From: Porphyromonadaceae bacterium W3.11
Lineage (GTDB): Bacteria > Bacteroidota > Bacteroidia > Bacteroidales > Porphyromonadaceae
NCBI GenBank assembly: GCA_030434245.1
Contig: JAUISX010000006.1
Coordinates: 124,001-188,000, forward strand
Length of the DNA: 64,000 nt
Direction: 5' to 3'
Part shown: positions 1-10,704 of the stretch, piece by piece
How positions within the stretch are numbered: the stretch's first letter is position 1
Layout of the letters: every line of letters begins with the position of its first letter
Translations under genes and position numbers: made by a program
The notes under the pieces: generated by a model
Told to the model about the DNA's origin: nothing
The model's database searches: none
The model's input: only the letters and a program-made list of their open reading frames with translations

Positions 1-307
1 CTTCAAATGCATCCACTAGTAATAGGCATCCATCAGCCATATTCAAAACGCGTTCGACCTCACCTCCAAAGTCAGCGTGTCCCGGGGTGTCAATGATATT
101 GATTTTATAATCCTTATATGTTATTGAAACATTCTTGGATAGGATCGTGATACCTCTTTCCTTTTCTAGGTCATTACTATCAAGGACTTGGGAGAGTTCC
201 TCCTTATTATCCTTAAATAATTTCCCTGCCTGAAGCATCCGGTCTACGGTAGAAGTTTTCCCATGATCCACATGGGCTATAATAGCTATATTTCTAATGT
301 TTTGCAT
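1..307 (-). CDS. typA: GTPase TypA/BipA, N-terminal part (cut by window edge)
   Basis: This is a translational GTPase that acts on the ribosome. Only the first 102 codons are inside the window; the rest lies beyond base 1. The start ATG is at 305-307. The G1 loop reads [12 protein letters not shown], the switch region holds the LEKERGITI motif, and G3 reads [15 protein letters not shown]. The closing LLLVDAFE is typical of TypA/BipA. LepA was considered, but TypA fits the [16 protein letters not shown] stretch better. A -7 promoter box lies about 30 bases upstream. Confidence 0.9.
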   Translation of the reverse strand, partial: MQNIRNIAIIAHVDHGKTSTVDRMLQAGKLFKDNKEELSQVLDSNDLEKERGITILSKNVSITYKDYKINIIDTPGHADFGGEVERVLNMADGCLLLVDAFE

Positions 308-337
308 TCTTTTTCCTTTCAACTATGTAATTGCGGT

Positions 338-346
338 ACAAAGGTA
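338..346 (-). promoter_or_regulatory. -7 promoter box for typA
   Basis: Read on the minus strand the site is TACCTTTGT, a match to the Bacteroidetes TAnnTTTG box. It lies 30 bases before the typA ATG. No clear TTTG -33 element was seen. Confidence 0.6.
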
Positions 347-391
347 CTTAAAAGCTATGAAAGCATTGTTTTTTTTATGTCAATGATATTA

Positions 392-433
392 AAAAAAGAG
401 TCATCTTGGTATTGGACACCAAGATGACTCTTA
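392..433 (-). terminator. Rho-independent terminator after gcvT
   Basis: A perfect 14-bp stem (398-411 with 419-432) encloses a 7-base loop. On the minus strand it is followed by a run of T. It lies 29 bases past the gcvT stop, so it closes the long minus-strand gene run and insulates typA. Confidence 0.9.
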
Positions 434-461
434 TCTTATGACTTGAAATGTAAAGGAATAG

Positions 462-1556
462 TTATTTCCTAAATGGTAATTTGATCACTTCAGCTGGGAT
501 CTTTTTGTTTCTTACCTTAATAAAAATCTTGGTCCCTGGTTCTTTGAATGAAGATGGAACGTAACCAAGACCAATACCTTTACCAAGTACAGGTGATTGA
601 GTTCCTGAAGTTACATGACCGATGACATTGTCATTCTCATCCACAATCTCGTAACCGTGGCGAGGTACACCTCTTTCGAGGAGTTCGAAGCCTACGAGGC
701 GATTCTTAATCCCTTCTTCCTTAGTCTTGAGTAGGAGATCACGGCTAGGCATATTTTTTTTAGCATCAGTGAATTTTGTCACCCAGCCAAGTCCAGCCTC
801 TAGTGGATTTGTGGTTTCGTCAATGTCATTACCGTAAAGGCAGAATCCCATTTCCAATCTAAGTGTATCACGAGCACCAAGACCTGCAGGCTTGATACCA
901 TATTCTTCACCTGCCTCGAATAGCTCGTCCCAAACTTTTTTGGCATCCTTTAGATCAACAAAATAAAGCTCGAAGCCACCTGCACCTGTGTAACCTGTAT
1001 TAGAAATAATAACATCTAGCCCTGCAAATTTTCCTAATGCATAGTGGTAGTAAGCAATATCATCAAGATTAACATCTACTTTCTTTTGGATGGTTGCTTT
1101 GGCTTTTGGACCCTGAATAGCAAGGATGCTTACTCTTTCTGAGCGGTTTTCGAGAGTGACACCATCTTTCTCAAACTTCTTCATCCAAGCAAAGTCTTTC
1201 TCAATATTAGCTGCGTTAACGGCCAACATATACACGCCACCTTCGAACTGGTAAACAATGAAGTCGTCCACAATACCGCCTTTATCGTTAGGCATATAAG
1301 TGTACATGGCCTTGCCTACCTCTAGCTTAGCTATATCATTACTACAAATAGTCTGCATGAATGACTCTGCATTTGGCCCACTTACATAGATAGCACCCAT
1401 GTGGGATACATCAAAGACCCCAACATTTTCGATAACGTTATGGTGCTCTGGATTAATGCCTTCATACTGTATAGGCATATTGTATCCAGCGAATTCAGCC
1501 ATCTTAGCACCTAATCCAATATGAATGTCTGTAAAAGGAGTTTTTTTTAATTCCAT
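462..1556 (-). CDS. gcvT: Aminomethyltransferase, glycine cleavage system T protein
   Basis: GcvT takes the aminomethyl group from lipoylated H protein, releases ammonia and passes the C1 unit to tetrahydrofolate. At 364 residues it has the usual length. The folate-binding domain begins [20 protein letters not shown], and GGIVDD near residues 93-98 contains the acidic pair expected near the catalytic site. [13 protein letters not shown] and the C-terminal barrel with [20 protein letters not shown] are typical. The gene stands 32 bases after pepT and ends the minus-strand run just before a strong terminator. No other glycine cleavage genes are in the window. Confidence 0.96.
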   Translation of the reverse strand: MELKKTPFTDIHIGLGAKMAEFAGYNMPIQYEGINPEHHNVIENVGVFDVSHMGAIYVSGPNAESFMQTICSNDIAKLEVGKAMYTYMPNDKGGIVDDFIVYQFEGGVYMLAVNAANIEKDFAWMKKFEKDGVTLENRSERVSILAIQGPKAKATIQKKVDVNLDDIAYYHYALGKFAGLDVIISNTGYTGAGGFELYFVDLKDAKKVWDELFEAGEEYGIKPAGLGARDTLRLEMGFCLYGNDIDETTNPLEAGLGWVTKFTDAKKNMPSRDLLLKTKEEGIKNRLVGFELLERGVPRHGYEIVDENDNVIGHVTSGTQSPVLGKGIGLGYVPSSFKEPGTKIFIKVRNKKIPAEVIKLPFRK

Positions 1557-1588
1557 AATGTTAGTTAATATTATTTTGGTTTATATAT

Positions 1589-2824
1589 TTATTTGATATT
1601 TACTTTTGTAGAAGCGATCTTGATGATGACCTCTTTTGCTTTTACTAGCGATGGAACTGGTAGATACTCATATCTCCCATGGAAATTATGCCCTCCAGCA
1701 AAAATATTAGGACATGGAAGCCCCATAAATGAGAGCTTAGATCCATCGGTACCACCTCTAATAGGGACAATTATGGGCTTAATCCCCAGTGCCTTCATAG
1801 CGTTCTCAGCATGATCCACGATATACATTTTATGCTCTAGGATTTCACGCATATTATAGTACTGATCCTTGACCTCAGCTACACAAGTCCCTTCACCATA
1901 TATCTCAGAGATACGTTTTGCTGTCTCTATGATACTACTCTTTTTTAGTTCAAAGTCTTCCTTATGATGGTCACGAAGGATATATACCAATTCAGCTTCC
2001 TCAACGGTCCCATGCATACTGATAAGGTGATAAAAACCATCATATCCATCTGTATTGTCTGGTCGGGCTGCAGGTAGGTAGCTATTGAATTCCATCGCTA
2101 AAAGCTGGGCATTAATCATCTTATCCTTAGCACTCCCAGGGTGTACATTTAAGCCTTTGAAGGTAACTTTTGCTGAAGCAGCATTGAATGTTTCATAGTT
2201 TAGCTCACCAATTTCACCACCATCTATGGTATATGCCATATCTGCTCCAAACCTTTTGACATCAAATAGGTCTGCACCTCTTCCTATCTCTTCATCAGGG
2301 GTAAAGCCAACTTTGATCTCACCATGCTTGATTTCGGGGTGGTCAATAAGGTACTGCATGGCCTCCATGATTGATGCGATCCCAGCTTTATCATCAGCAG
2401 CTAGTAGGGTATGTCCATCAGTGACAATGATTTCCTGCCCTTTATAATTCTCAAGTTCGGGAAATGTTTCAAGAGAGATACGGATATCTTCTTTTTCATC
2501 AAGGATGATATCACCACCTTCATACTGAACGAATCTGGGCTTTATATCCTTTCCAGACATATCTGGTGCGGAGTCCATATGGGAGATAAATCCAATGACG
2601 GGCTGATCGCTATAGCCATTAGCAGGCAAAGTTCCCATGAGATAGCAATGCTCGTCCAGAGAAATATCTTGTAAGCCCATCTCCTCCATCTCTTCCTTAA
2701 GGAGGTTGGCTAAATCCCATTGAATCTTAGTACTTGGAGTGGTTGTAGAACTTTCATCTGATTTAGTATCAATCGCAATGTATCTTAGAAATCTCTCTAC
2801 TACAGATTCTTTATGTGCCTTCAT
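1589..2824 (-). CDS. pepT: Peptidase T (tripeptide aminopeptidase)
   Basis: A cytosolic zinc aminopeptidase of the M20 family that removes the N-terminal residue of tripeptides. Its 411 residues match the family. By comparison with known PepT, the two-zinc site is visible as H82 (SHMDSAPD), D144 (LLAADDKAG), E178-E179 (TPDEEIGRG), D201 (TIDGGEIGE) and the late His in GGHNFHGRYEY. It starts 2 bases after the glmM stop, so the two are surely co-transcribed. In an organism that feeds on peptides such an enzyme suits amino acid supply. Confidence 0.96.
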   Translation of the reverse strand: MKAHKESVVERFLRYIAIDTKSDESSTTTPSTKIQWDLANLLKEEMEEMGLQDISLDEHCYLMGTLPANGYSDQPVIGFISHMDSAPDMSGKDIKPRFVQYEGGDIILDEKEDIRISLETFPELENYKGQEIIVTDGHTLLAADDKAGIASIMEAMQYLIDHPEIKHGEIKVGFTPDEEIGRGADLFDVKRFGADMAYTIDGGEIGELNYETFNAASAKVTFKGLNVHPGSAKDKMINAQLLAMEFNSYLPAARPDNTDGYDGFYHLISMHGTVEEAELVYILRDHHKEDFELKKSSIIETAKRISEIYGEGTCVAEVKDQYYNMREILEHKMYIVDHAENAMKALGIKPIIVPIRGGTDGSKLSFMGLPCPNIFAGGHNFHGRYEYLPVPSLVKAKEVIIKIASTKVNIK

Positions 2825-2826
2825 CT

Positions 2827-4212
2827 TTATCTATTATTAAGAATGTTTATAATCTCGTCTGCAATAGCATCTGCATCATCCTGTGTTTCGCCCTCTGCAT
2901 AAATCCGAATAATAGGTTCAGTATTGCTTTTTCGTAAGTGAACCCATCTATCAGGGAAGTCAAGTTTGACCCCATCAATAGTGCTTATATCAGCTTTGTT
3001 TTTGTATAAGGACTCCACTTGCTTTAGAAGTGCATCAACATCTATATCTGGAGTGAGCTCAGCTTTCTTCTTAACCATATAATACTTAGGGAGGTTAGAA
3101 AGCATCTGAGTAGGGGTTTGCCCTAACTTTGCCATGTGGGATAAGAAAAGTGCTATACCGACTAAAGCGTCACGACCATAGTGGGCTTTAGGGTAAATCA
3201 CTCCTCCGTTACCTTCACCTCCGATGAGCGCATCAACGTCTTTCATCTGTGTTGTGACATTCACTTCTCCAACAGCAGCAGCTGTATATGCACCTCCATA
3301 ACGCTGGGTGACATCTCTTAGTGCTCTAGTAGAGCTGAGATTGGATACAGTGTTACCACCCTTATGAATAGAAAGGAGATAGTCTGAGACTGCTACAAGT
3401 GTGTATTCTTCTCCAAAGGGAGAACCATCTTCACAATATATCGCTAGCCTATCGACGTCAGGATCGACAGAAAAGCCAATGCTGGCTTTTTCTTTCTTTA
3501 CTAGATCCGACAGATCAGTTAGGTTTTGTGGTAGTGGTTCAGGATTATGAGCAAAAAGCCCAGTAGGTTCACAATTAACTTTATGGATTTGTTGAACACC
3601 AAGAGCTTCTAATAGCTGCGGAATAATAATCCCACCGACAGAGTTGACACAATCTATAGCTACAGAGAGGTTTGCCGCCTTTATGGCCTTTACATCAACT
3701 TCTGGCAACGCCAAAACGTCATCAATATGACGCTGTGTGTATGACTTCTGAATAACTTTTCCTAATTGATCAACCTCGCAAAAATTGAATTCTTGTTTCT
3801 GGGCTAATTCAATTACTTTATTACCTTCATCAGCATTAAGGAATTCACCAAAATGATTTAGCAGTTTCAGTGCATTCCATTGCTTGGGATTATGACTGGC
3901 TGTAATAATAATGCCACCATCAGCTTTTTCATGCACGACAGCTATTTCTGTCGTTGGTGTCGTCGCAAGATCTATGTCAATAACATCAAATCCGAGTCCT
4001 AGAAGAGTACCCGTAACTAAATGTTTTACCATTTCACCAGATAATCTGGCATCTCTTCCCACGACTATTTTACCGCTTTTAACTGGACTATTCTCCTTAA
4101 TGAACATGCCGTAAGCCGCGGTGAACTGGGCAATGTTAATAGGATTCAGACCGTCATTCAAAGTCCCACCTATTGTCCCTCTTATTCCTGAGATAGATGT
4201 GATCAAGCTCAT
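2827..4212 (-). CDS. glmM: Phosphoglucosamine mutase (phosphohexomutase family)
   Basis: The enzyme converts glucosamine 6-phosphate to glucosamine 1-phosphate for UDP-GlcNAc and so for wall and LPS synthesis. In 461 residues the four family blocks are in order: the phosphoserine loop TASHNP with S106, the metal loop DPDVDR with D250, D252 and D254, the sugar loop GEGNGGV, and the phosphate loop RKSNTEP near the C terminus. The EGNGG sugar loop is the archaeal-like GlmM type common in Bacteroidetes, so a phosphomannomutase activity cannot be fully excluded. It follows the DUF4827 gene by 11 bases. Confidence 0.9.
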   Translation of the reverse strand: MSLITSISGIRGTIGGTLNDGLNPINIAQFTAAYGMFIKENSPVKSGKIVVGRDARLSGEMVKHLVTGTLLGLGFDVIDIDLATTPTTEIAVVHEKADGGIIITASHNPKQWNALKLLNHFGEFLNADEGNKVIELAQKQEFNFCEVDQLGKVIQKSYTQRHIDDVLALPEVDVKAIKAANLSVAIDCVNSVGGIIIPQLLEALGVQQIHKVNCEPTGLFAHNPEPLPQNLTDLSDLVKKEKASIGFSVDPDVDRLAIYCEDGSPFGEEYTLVAVSDYLLSIHKGGNTVSNLSSTRALRDVTQRYGGAYTAAAVGEVNVTTQMKDVDALIGGEGNGGVIYPKAHYGRDALVGIALFLSHMAKLGQTPTQMLSNLPKYYMVKKKAELTPDIDVDALLKQVESLYKNKADISTIDGVKLDFPDRWVHLRKSNTEPIIRIYAEGETQDDADAIADEIINILNNR

Positions 4213-4223
4213 AATATATACAA

Positions 4224-4814
4224 TTAAGGTTTTTTGTTAAAAGTCATATTATCAAAGAAGATTGCGATGCCATCATTGGTCGCAAATGTTGGTCCGTTTC
4301 TAAATGAAACAATCATCCTGACCTTACCACCTATGCCAGCGTATTCAATAGCATCCATCATCGCACTGCACAAATAGTTGCTATAGTTCTGCTCTAATAT
4401 AGGCGCTTGTGGATCTTGTATTGGTTTATCAGCCCCTTTGAAATAAATAAAGGGTAGGGGGTATGGATTGTTGTTTGTATTATCAGCAGAGTTAAAATTC
4501 AGTTTAACTCGATCGCCCAGTGCAATTGCCGAAAATCGAGTTAGTATGTTTACTTTATTCTCTGTAATGATCTCTCCTTTTTTTAAAATATTGAGGTACA
4601 GACCATCTTTGATTTTTACAAATTCGTTGGGTGCTAAGGCTCTACTTGGCATATTTTTAAGGACTACAAATCCCTGCTTGTCCATAAATGCAGTGATCTC
4701 TTTATTCTCCCTCTTGATCATATCAGTATATGAGATGCGTTTCTTTTGGCATCCCATGATACTGATGATGGTGAGGATAGAAATAGCTACCCATGTGATA
4801 TTAATTTTTCTCAT
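4224..4814 (-). CDS. DUF4827 family lipoprotein
   Basis: A 196-residue lipoprotein whose function is not known. Residues 1-21 form a signal with a lipobox ending in Cys22 (ISIMGC). The mature part starts with a charged segment and then a beta-rich domain with DRVKLNFNSAD and a C-terminal VRMIVSFRNGP. Its size, its sequence type and its place directly before glmM match the DUF4827 family of Bacteroidales. A resemblance to FKBP-like folds is possible but cannot be shown here. It lies 16 bases after asnS and 11 before glmM, so it belongs to the same transcript. Confidence 0.75.
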   Translation of the reverse strand: MRKINITWVAISILTIISIMGCQKKRISYTDMIKRENKEITAFMDKQGFVVLKNMPSRALAPNEFVKIKDGLYLNILKKGEIITENKVNILTRFSAIALGDRVKLNFNSADNTNNNPYPLPFIYFKGADKPIQDPQAPILEQNYSNYLCSAMMDAIEYAGIGGKVRMIVSFRNGPTFATNDGIAIFFDNMTFNKKP

Positions 4815-4830
4815 GACTCAATCTTAATAA

Positions 4831-6228
4831 TTAGAAGTTGGCATTATTAGGAGTACGTGGGAATGGGATGACGTCTCTGATGTTACTCATACCTGTAACA
4901 AATAATAAGAGTCTCTCAAAGCCTAGTCCGAATCCCGAGTGTGGAGCGGTACCAAATCTTCGTGTATCCATATACCAACTCATATCTTCAACTGGGACTC
5001 CCATTTCTGTACTTCTACGAACCAACTTATCATAGTCTTCTTCCCTTTGAGAGCCTCCAATAATCTCACCAATTTTAGGGAATAAAACATCCATTGCACG
5101 AACAGTCTTACCATCATCATTCTGCTTCATGTAGAAGGCCTTGATTTCTGCAGGGTAATCAGTAAGTATTACAGGTGTCTTGAAATGATTTTCCACCAAA
5201 TAACGCTCATGTTCGGACGCCAAGTCCACTCCCCAATAGACAGGATATTCAAATTCGTGTCCGTTCTTAACAGCTTCTTCTAGGATCTTAATACCCTCAG
5301 TATAGGTCAGTCTAATAAAGTCTTTTGCGATGACGTGCTCTAGACGTTCGATTAAGCCTTTGTCTATCATGTTATTCAGGAACTCTAAGTCATCTCTACA
5401 GTTGTCAAGAGCCCACTTAATAAGGTACTTTATGAACTCCTCTGCTAAATCCATATTTTCCTTTATTTCGTAGAAAGCCATTTCTGGTTCGATCATCCAG
5501 AATTCTGCTAAGTGACGAGGTGTGTTAGAGTTTTCGGCTCTAAAAGTAGGACCAAATGTGTAGATTGAGCCCAGTGCCATTGCGGCTAGCTCTCCCTCAA
5601 GCTGTCCAGAAACGGTTAGGTTGGTTTTACGTCCAAAGAAGTCCTCAGAGTAATCAATGCTACCATCTTCTTTCCTTGGAGGATTATCCATATCCAGTGT
5701 GGTTACTTCAAACATTTCACCAGCACCTTCAGCATCCGATGCTGTAATTAATGGAGTATGGAAATAGTAGAATCCTCTCTCATGAAAGAAATGATGAATA
5801 GCATATGCCATATTATGACGAATACGGAATACTGCACCAAAGGTATTGGTCCTAGGGCGTAGATGTGCTATCTCACGAAGAAATTCCATACTATGTCCTT
5901 TCTTCTGAAGCGGATAGGTATTAGGGTCTGCTTCTCCGTATAGCTCTATTTCTTTACCTATAATCTCGACAGACTGTCCTTTCCCCTGTGACTCCACGAG
6001 AGTCCCAGTAATGCTGACACATGCGCCTGTAGTGATCTTTTTTAGAAGGTCATCATCAAAATTTTCATTCTCAATGACCACCTGGATGTTATGAATACAT
6101 GATCCATCATTGATTGCAATAAAGCTAAGTGCTTTACTACCTCTTTTTGTTCTGACCCACCCCTTAATATTGACTTCTATTTCTGTCTGTTTTGAGATCA
6201 ATAGATCTACAATTTTAGTCCTTTTCAT
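4831..6228 (-). CDS. asnS: Asparagine-tRNA ligase
   Basis: A class II aminoacyl-tRNA synthetase that charges tRNA-Asn. An N-terminal OB-fold anticodon domain (about residues 1-115, [19 protein letters not shown]) precedes the catalytic core. Motif 2 is [21 protein letters not shown] and motif 3 is [15 protein letters not shown]. The distinction from AspRS rests on the overall type and on [16 protein letters not shown] at the end. I chose the ATG at 6226-6228 (465 residues, starting [10 protein letters not shown]). The longer frame to 6276 would overlap the rluB stop and adds only an unlikely 16-residue head. Confidence 0.95.
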   Translation of the reverse strand: MKRTKIVDLLISKQTEIEVNIKGWVRTKRGSKALSFIAINDGSCIHNIQVVIENENFDDDLLKKITTGACVSITGTLVESQGKGQSVEIIGKEIELYGEADPNTYPLQKKGHSMEFLREIAHLRPRTNTFGAVFRIRHNMAYAIHHFFHERGFYYFHTPLITASDAEGAGEMFEVTTLDMDNPPRKEDGSIDYSEDFFGRKTNLTVSGQLEGELAAMALGSIYTFGPTFRAENSNTPRHLAEFWMIEPEMAFYEIKENMDLAEEFIKYLIKWALDNCRDDLEFLNNMIDKGLIERLEHVIAKDFIRLTYTEGIKILEEAVKNGHEFEYPVYWGVDLASEHERYLVENHFKTPVILTDYPAEIKAFYMKQNDDGKTVRAMDVLFPKIGEIIGGSQREEDYDKLVRRSTEMGVPVEDMSWYMDTRRFGTAPHSGFGLGFERLLLFVTGMSNIRDVIPFPRTPNNANF

Positions 6229-6262
6229 ATTTTGTAAAATTTCATTATTGCCAAAAAAATGG

Positions 6263-7840
6263 TTATTCAAAAGCACCCATTTTCAAGTTATCTACTTCTT
6301 CTTGGGTCAGGTATCTCCACTTTCCACGGCCCAGATTCTTTTTGGTTAGCCCTGCAAAATATACTCTATCAAGTTTGGTGACATGATAACCAAGATGCTC
6401 AAATATACGTCTTACTATTCGATTTCTACCAGAGTGGATTTCGATACCTACTTGTGTATGGTCATCCTCTACTGCATAGCTGATGGCATCCGCATGCATC
6501 TCCCCGTCTTCAAGTTCAATCCCATTAGCAATGGCTTGCATATCTTCGACAGAGACCTCCTTATCCAGCCATACATGGTAAATCTTCTTTTTCTTAAATG
6601 ACGGGTGTACAAGTTTGCTGGCAAGCTCTCCATCATTAGTAAGTAGCAATACGCCTGTGGTATTCCTATCTAGACGACCTACTGGATAGATCCGCTCTTT
6701 ACAAGCCTTTCTAACCAAATTAATAACTGTCAAGCGTTCTTGAGGATCATCTGTCGTGGTCACACAGTTTCTAGGCTTATTTAGGAGCACATAGACTTTA
6801 TTTTCTGGCTTTATTTCTCTACCATTAATTTCTACACGATCATCAATCGTTATTTTTACTCCCATTTCAGTTACCGGTACACCATTAACGAGGACAGCTC
6901 CCGCTTTGATAAGTTCATCTGCCTCTCGACGAGAGCACACTCCAGAATTGGACAGAAACTTATTAAGTCTTATTTTCTCGTCTGCTTCAAATGGTTCCAC
7001 ATCATATATAGGAGCAGTACGTACTCTCTGTTGGTCACCCTTATTGTATGATGGTCTATTGTTTGGTCTTCTATTGTCGTCCCTATTACTATTTTTCTGA
7101 TAGCCTCTAGACTGTTGAGGGTTACCGCCTCTACCACCTCTACCTTGAGATCCTGAGCGATCAGACTCCCAGTCTCTATTATATGGTTGGTTTCTCCTCC
7201 TATTCTGCTGATAGAGGCCTCTATTAGAGTTACTGTTCCTATCAAAGGTAGATTCCTCCCCATTCAGCTGATGAGGTCTTCTGCTTGGCTGATAATCATC
7301 TCGGCTTTGGAATTCTCTCCTATCGGATTGGTAGCCACCTCTACCAACAGGGTATCCACCTCGGTCTGAATTATTACGAGGTCTTCTCTCTTGATAGTCC
7401 GCTCTATTATCCTTATGATTATTATTGCCAAATTCATCTTGGCCCCTTTCAGGATTATTGACGTAACGACTCCTATTCGTTTCCCTTACCTGATTATACT
7501 TTTCTTTGTAGAAATTATGCTCTTCTTTGTTCCTACCATAGTCGTTATTAAATCCAGCATCACCTGGTCGGTCAAATGAAGCGTATTCATTTCTAGATAG
7601 CTTTTGGTAGTTATTACTACCATTACGGTAGTTAGACTCTTGATTATTGTTCATTTCACTAATGCGACGTCTGCGACGAGGATGTCCTTCATGACTCGCA
7701 ACTTTACCGCCCTGATTTTCATCATGGCGGTTATCGCCGTTGGAAAAATCTCTGGCCTCACGGCTCGCATTATTTCCATATCCATCACGTCTACCACTCT
7801 TCTCGAGTGCATCATCTGATGGGTCTTTTTTCCATTCCAT
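6263..7840 (-). CDS. rluB: rRNA pseudouridine synthase, RluB/RsuA type, with long disordered N-terminal region
   Basis: The enzyme isomerises a uridine in rRNA to pseudouridine. Of 525 residues only the last 235 or so are folded: an S4 RNA-binding domain at about 289-345 ([22 protein letters not shown]) and the synthase core with [17 protein letters not shown], where D391 is the catalytic Asp. Residues 1-285 are of low complexity, rich in Asn, Arg, Gly, Asp, Gln and Tyr, with RGG-like spots (GRGGRGGN near 233-240, RGGY near 160-170) and an RRRRR run near 55-59. Such tails usually bind RNA. Which rRNA position is modified cannot be read from the sequence. The gene heads the run leading to asnS. 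Confidence 0.88.
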   Translation of the reverse strand: MEWKKDPSDDALEKSGRRDGYGNNASREARDFSNGDNRHDENQGGKVASHEGHPRRRRRISEMNNNQESNYRNGSNNYQKLSRNEYASFDRPGDAGFNNDYGRNKEEHNFYKEKYNQVRETNRSRYVNNPERGQDEFGNNNHKDNRADYQERRPRNNSDRGGYPVGRGGYQSDRREFQSRDDYQPSRRPHQLNGEESTFDRNSNSNRGLYQQNRRRNQPYNRDWESDRSGSQGRGGRGGNPQQSRGYQKNSNRDDNRRPNNRPSYNKGDQQRVRTAPIYDVEPFEADEKIRLNKFLSNSGVCSRREADELIKAGAVLVNGVPVTEMGVKITIDDRVEINGREIKPENKVYVLLNKPRNCVTTTDDPQERLTVINLVRKACKERIYPVGRLDRNTTGVLLLTNDGELASKLVHPSFKKKKIYHVWLDKEVSVEDMQAIANGIELEDGEMHADAISYAVEDDHTQVGIEIHSGRNRIVRRIFEHLGYHVTKLDRVYFAGLTKKNLGRGKWRYLTQEEVDNLKMGAFE

Positions 7841-7960
7841 AAAACTAATTATTACTACTAAGTATAAATCTTATATTTTTTCCCTTTTGTTATTATCGTA
7901 AGATATTTTGTTATCAACAAACTTACTAAAAAGATAACAAAGAAGGGTTCGTTTATTAGC

Positions 7961-9310
7961 TTAATATACACCCGTGTAGTTACGTGGCGTAATTGCTTTC
8001 ATTTCTTCTTTAATTTCTTGAGGCACATCGAGTTCGTCTATGAATAAATTAACCTTTTCTCGGGTTAACTTTTCATTCTTTCGAGTTAGACCTTTCAGTG
8101 CTTCGTATGGTTTAGGATAGCCCTCTCTCCGAAGAATGGTTTGCAGTGCTTCTGCAATTACAGGCAAGGCATCATCTAAATCAGATAAAATAGCCTCTTC
8201 ATTCAGCAGTAGTTTGTTTATCCCTTTATTTAAACTATTAAATGCAATAACAGTGTATGAGATAGGCAAACCTATATTACGCATCACGGTACTATCTGTA
8301 AGATCACGCTGGAGCCTTGAGATAGGTAACTTATGTGCAAGATGATCACATAGTGCTATAGCCAGTCCTAAATTGCCTTCTGCATTTTCAAAGTCAATAG
8401 GATTGACTTTATGTGGCATGGCAGAAGAACCTACCTCTCCCTCTTTTATCTTCTGCTTGAAATATTCACTAGAGATATAGCTCCAGATGTCTCTGCTGAA
8501 GTCTATCAGTATAACTGAAATGCGTTTAATTGCATCTAATGTCGCCGCTAGATTATCATAATTGGAGATTTGAGTCGTATATTCCTCAAGCTCCATGCCT
8601 AAGTGTTCTTCAGCAAAGTTATGTGCAAATTCACGCCAATCAATTTCGGGGAAAGCGATGTGATGTGCGTTCATATTGCCCGTAGCTCCACCAAATTTTA
8701 CACTTTGGGGGATTGCATCAAACTGCTCTAATTGTTGACGAAGTCTATATGAAAAGACTTTCATCTCTTTGCCTAAAGTGGTAGGAGATGCTGGCTGTCC
8801 ATGGGTACGGGCCAACATCGGGATCTCTTTCCACTCGTTTGCTCTATCTTCAATCAATTCAATAATCTTCACAAGAAGCGGACGCCAGACATCTTGAAGA
8901 CCATCGCGAAGCATCATTGGTTGTGAAGTGTTATTGATATCCTGAGAGGTTAACCCAAAGTGAACGTACTCAAGAACGGTTTCATATTTCTCGTGATTAA
9001 GTTTTTCCTTAATAAAGTACTCTACAGCTTTTACATCATGATTAGTTACTGACTCAATTTCTTTGATGCGTTCGGCATCGCTGGCAGAGAATTCTTCGTA
9101 TAATGCTCTTAATTCATTTTTATTTGCTTCTTCATTGAGTACTGACAATCGGTCGGGTAATACCTCAGTTAGGGCTATAATATACTCAATCTCGACCATG
9201 ACTCTGTACTTCATAAGTGCAAATTCCGAGAAGTATTGCCCCAATGAATCTACTTGTTTTCTATATCGACCATCAATAGGAGTGATGGCTGTTAGGCTAC
9301 TTAGTTGCAT
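7961..9310 (-). CDS. purB: Adenylosuccinate lyase
   Basis: PurB acts twice in purine synthesis: it releases fumarate from SAICAR and from adenylosuccinate. The 449-residue chain is of the Escherichia coli-like class. The fumarase-superfamily signature GSSAMPHKVNP is at residues 294-304, and the active-site His is in ARTHGQPASPTTLGKEM (H170). TSQDINNTSQP near 121-131 is also conserved. It starts 21 bases after the C-S lyase gene on the same strand and probably shares its transcript. Confidence 0.96.
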   Translation of the reverse strand: MQLSSLTAITPIDGRYRKQVDSLGQYFSEFALMKYRVMVEIEYIIALTEVLPDRLSVLNEEANKNELRALYEEFSASDAERIKEIESVTNHDVKAVEYFIKEKLNHEKYETVLEYVHFGLTSQDINNTSQPMMLRDGLQDVWRPLLVKIIELIEDRANEWKEIPMLARTHGQPASPTTLGKEMKVFSYRLRQQLEQFDAIPQSVKFGGATGNMNAHHIAFPEIDWREFAHNFAEEHLGMELEEYTTQISNYDNLAATLDAIKRISVILIDFSRDIWSYISSEYFKQKIKEGEVGSSAMPHKVNPIDFENAEGNLGLAIALCDHLAHKLPISRLQRDLTDSTVMRNIGLPISYTVIAFNSLNKGINKLLLNEEAILSDLDDALPVIAEALQTILRREGYPKPYEALKGLTRKNEKLTREKVNLFIDELDVPQEIKEEMKAITPRNYTGVY

Positions 9311-9330
9311 TGCTTTTTTTATTATCTTTA

Positions 9331-10509
9331 TTAAAGTTCATTTACCGCTTTCTCAAGCCTTTTCATGGCTTCTTTGATGACAGATCTGCTCTCTCCTACA
9401 TTTAGACGCATATATTGCTCACCACCTGTGCCAAACGTAATGCCTCTATCTAGATATAGACCAGCCTTTTGGATGAAAAATTGATTAAGGTCATCAGGGT
9501 CATCAAAGCCTAATTCCTTACAATCCAAGAAGATGAGGAATGAAGCTTCAGGCATTATCATCTTAATCTTTGGGATATGCTTCTCGAGATAGTCCTTAAC
9601 ATAGAGTATGTTCTCTTTTACATACTCAAGACATTCTTCAAGCCATTCTCCGCATTCGCTATATGCTGCTATGATGGCATCAAAAGTGTAGCATGCTGCA
9701 TGTCCTAATCCGTTAATGAACATATAGTCAAAAACTTTTGTTCTCAGTTCTTCATCGGCTATATATAGGTGCGAACCAATAACGCCAGGCATATTGAAGG
9801 CTTTAGAGGGTGCCATAAATGTAATGGTACGCTCTTTCGCTGTTTCTGAAATAGAGGGGAATGGATGATGTTGATATTCAGGGAAGGTGAGATCAGCATG
9901 GATCTCATCACTCACGATGTAAGCATTGTGTTTTTTTGCGAGTTCTGCAATACGCTTTAACTCCTCGACACTCCACACTCGTCCTCCAGGGTTATGAGGA
10001 TGGCTGATGATCAACATCTTAGCTTCTGAGAGAGCTGCATCTAATCGGTCCCAATCTATCTCCATTCGATGGTCTTTGATAATCAATGGGGCTTCGATTA
10101 ATTTACGGCGACTTCCATTCGTAACATTAAAGAATGGATAGTACACAGGGGGCATAATGACAATGCCATCCCCTTCGCTAGTCAGGCATTGAATTACCTT
10201 GAAAATCCCAGATACTACACCAGGAGTATAGACTAGTTCTTCAGCATTGGGCGTAAACCCATATTTTTTCTGAAACCATTTTTGGAGGGTTTCATAATAT
10301 TCCTGAGGTGCCACAGTATAACCTAGGACGGGGTGTTCCAACCGTTTTTTTATTGCTTCACCAATACACGACGGAGTGGCAAAGTCCATATCTGCTATCC
10401 ATAGAGGCAATATAGTATCGTAATCACTATGATGTGTACCATATCCATCGTATTTGGTACTATTTGTACCACATCTATCGATTACTTGATCGAAATCAAA
10501 TTTATTCAT
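9331..10509 (-). CDS. patB: PatB/MalY-type C-S lyase (PLP-dependent cystathionine beta-lyase)
   Basis: A cytosolic fold-type I PLP enzyme that splits carbon-sulfur bonds in cysteine-derived substrates and can release sulfide, thiols or homocysteine. From the ATG at 10509 it has 392 residues and begins MNKFDFDQVIDRCGTNSTKYDG, which matches the usual family start; an upstream ATG at 10533 adds eight residues. The Schiff-base lysine is K236 in MAPSKAFNMPG; N173 (SHPHNPGGRVW) and D201 (SDEIHADL) hold the cofactor. Sulfide from such an enzyme could feed the sulfide-dependent Thi4 encoded elsewhere in this window, but that is only inference. A possible -7 box (TAAATTTG) is at 10565-10572. Confidence 0.9.
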   Translation of the reverse strand: MNKFDFDQVIDRCGTNSTKYDGYGTHHSDYDTILPLWIADMDFATPSCIGEAIKKRLEHPVLGYTVAPQEYYETLQKWFQKKYGFTPNAEELVYTPGVVSGIFKVIQCLTSEGDGIVIMPPVYYPFFNVTNGSRRKLIEAPLIIKDHRMEIDWDRLDAALSEAKMLIISHPHNPGGRVWSVEELKRIAELAKKHNAYIVSDEIHADLTFPEYQHHPFPSISETAKERTITFMAPSKAFNMPGVIGSHLYIADEELRTKVFDYMFINGLGHAACYTFDAIIAAYSECGEWLEECLEYVKENILYVKDYLEKHIPKIKMIMPEASFLIFLDCKELGFDDPDDLNQFFIQKAGLYLDRGITFGTGGEQYMRLNVGESRSVIKEAMKRLEKAVNEL

Positions 10510-10704
10510 ATCGTAATAAATTGTATTAGCCAAGGCTAATATTATTATTTCAAATTGTTATTGCCAAATTTACCAAGAATATCACAATAAACATTCTTTG
10601 TGACGCTCTTAGTTGATGAACCTTTTTCGTATATAATTAGCTTTCCATGCAAATATGAGACCTGAATGGTACGGTTTTCTATGAATTGTTTATTCTCATT
10701 TGTA

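Noticed and set aside
6229-6276. Longer N terminus for asparagine-tRNA ligase
   Set aside because: The extra 16 codons overlap the rluB stop and do not resemble the family; the ATG at 6228 gives the normal start.
7604-7819. Frames opposite the low-complexity head of the pseudouridine synthase as genes
   Set aside because: They reflect the biased Asn/Arg/Gly codons of the real frame; the head continues without a stop into the S4 domain.
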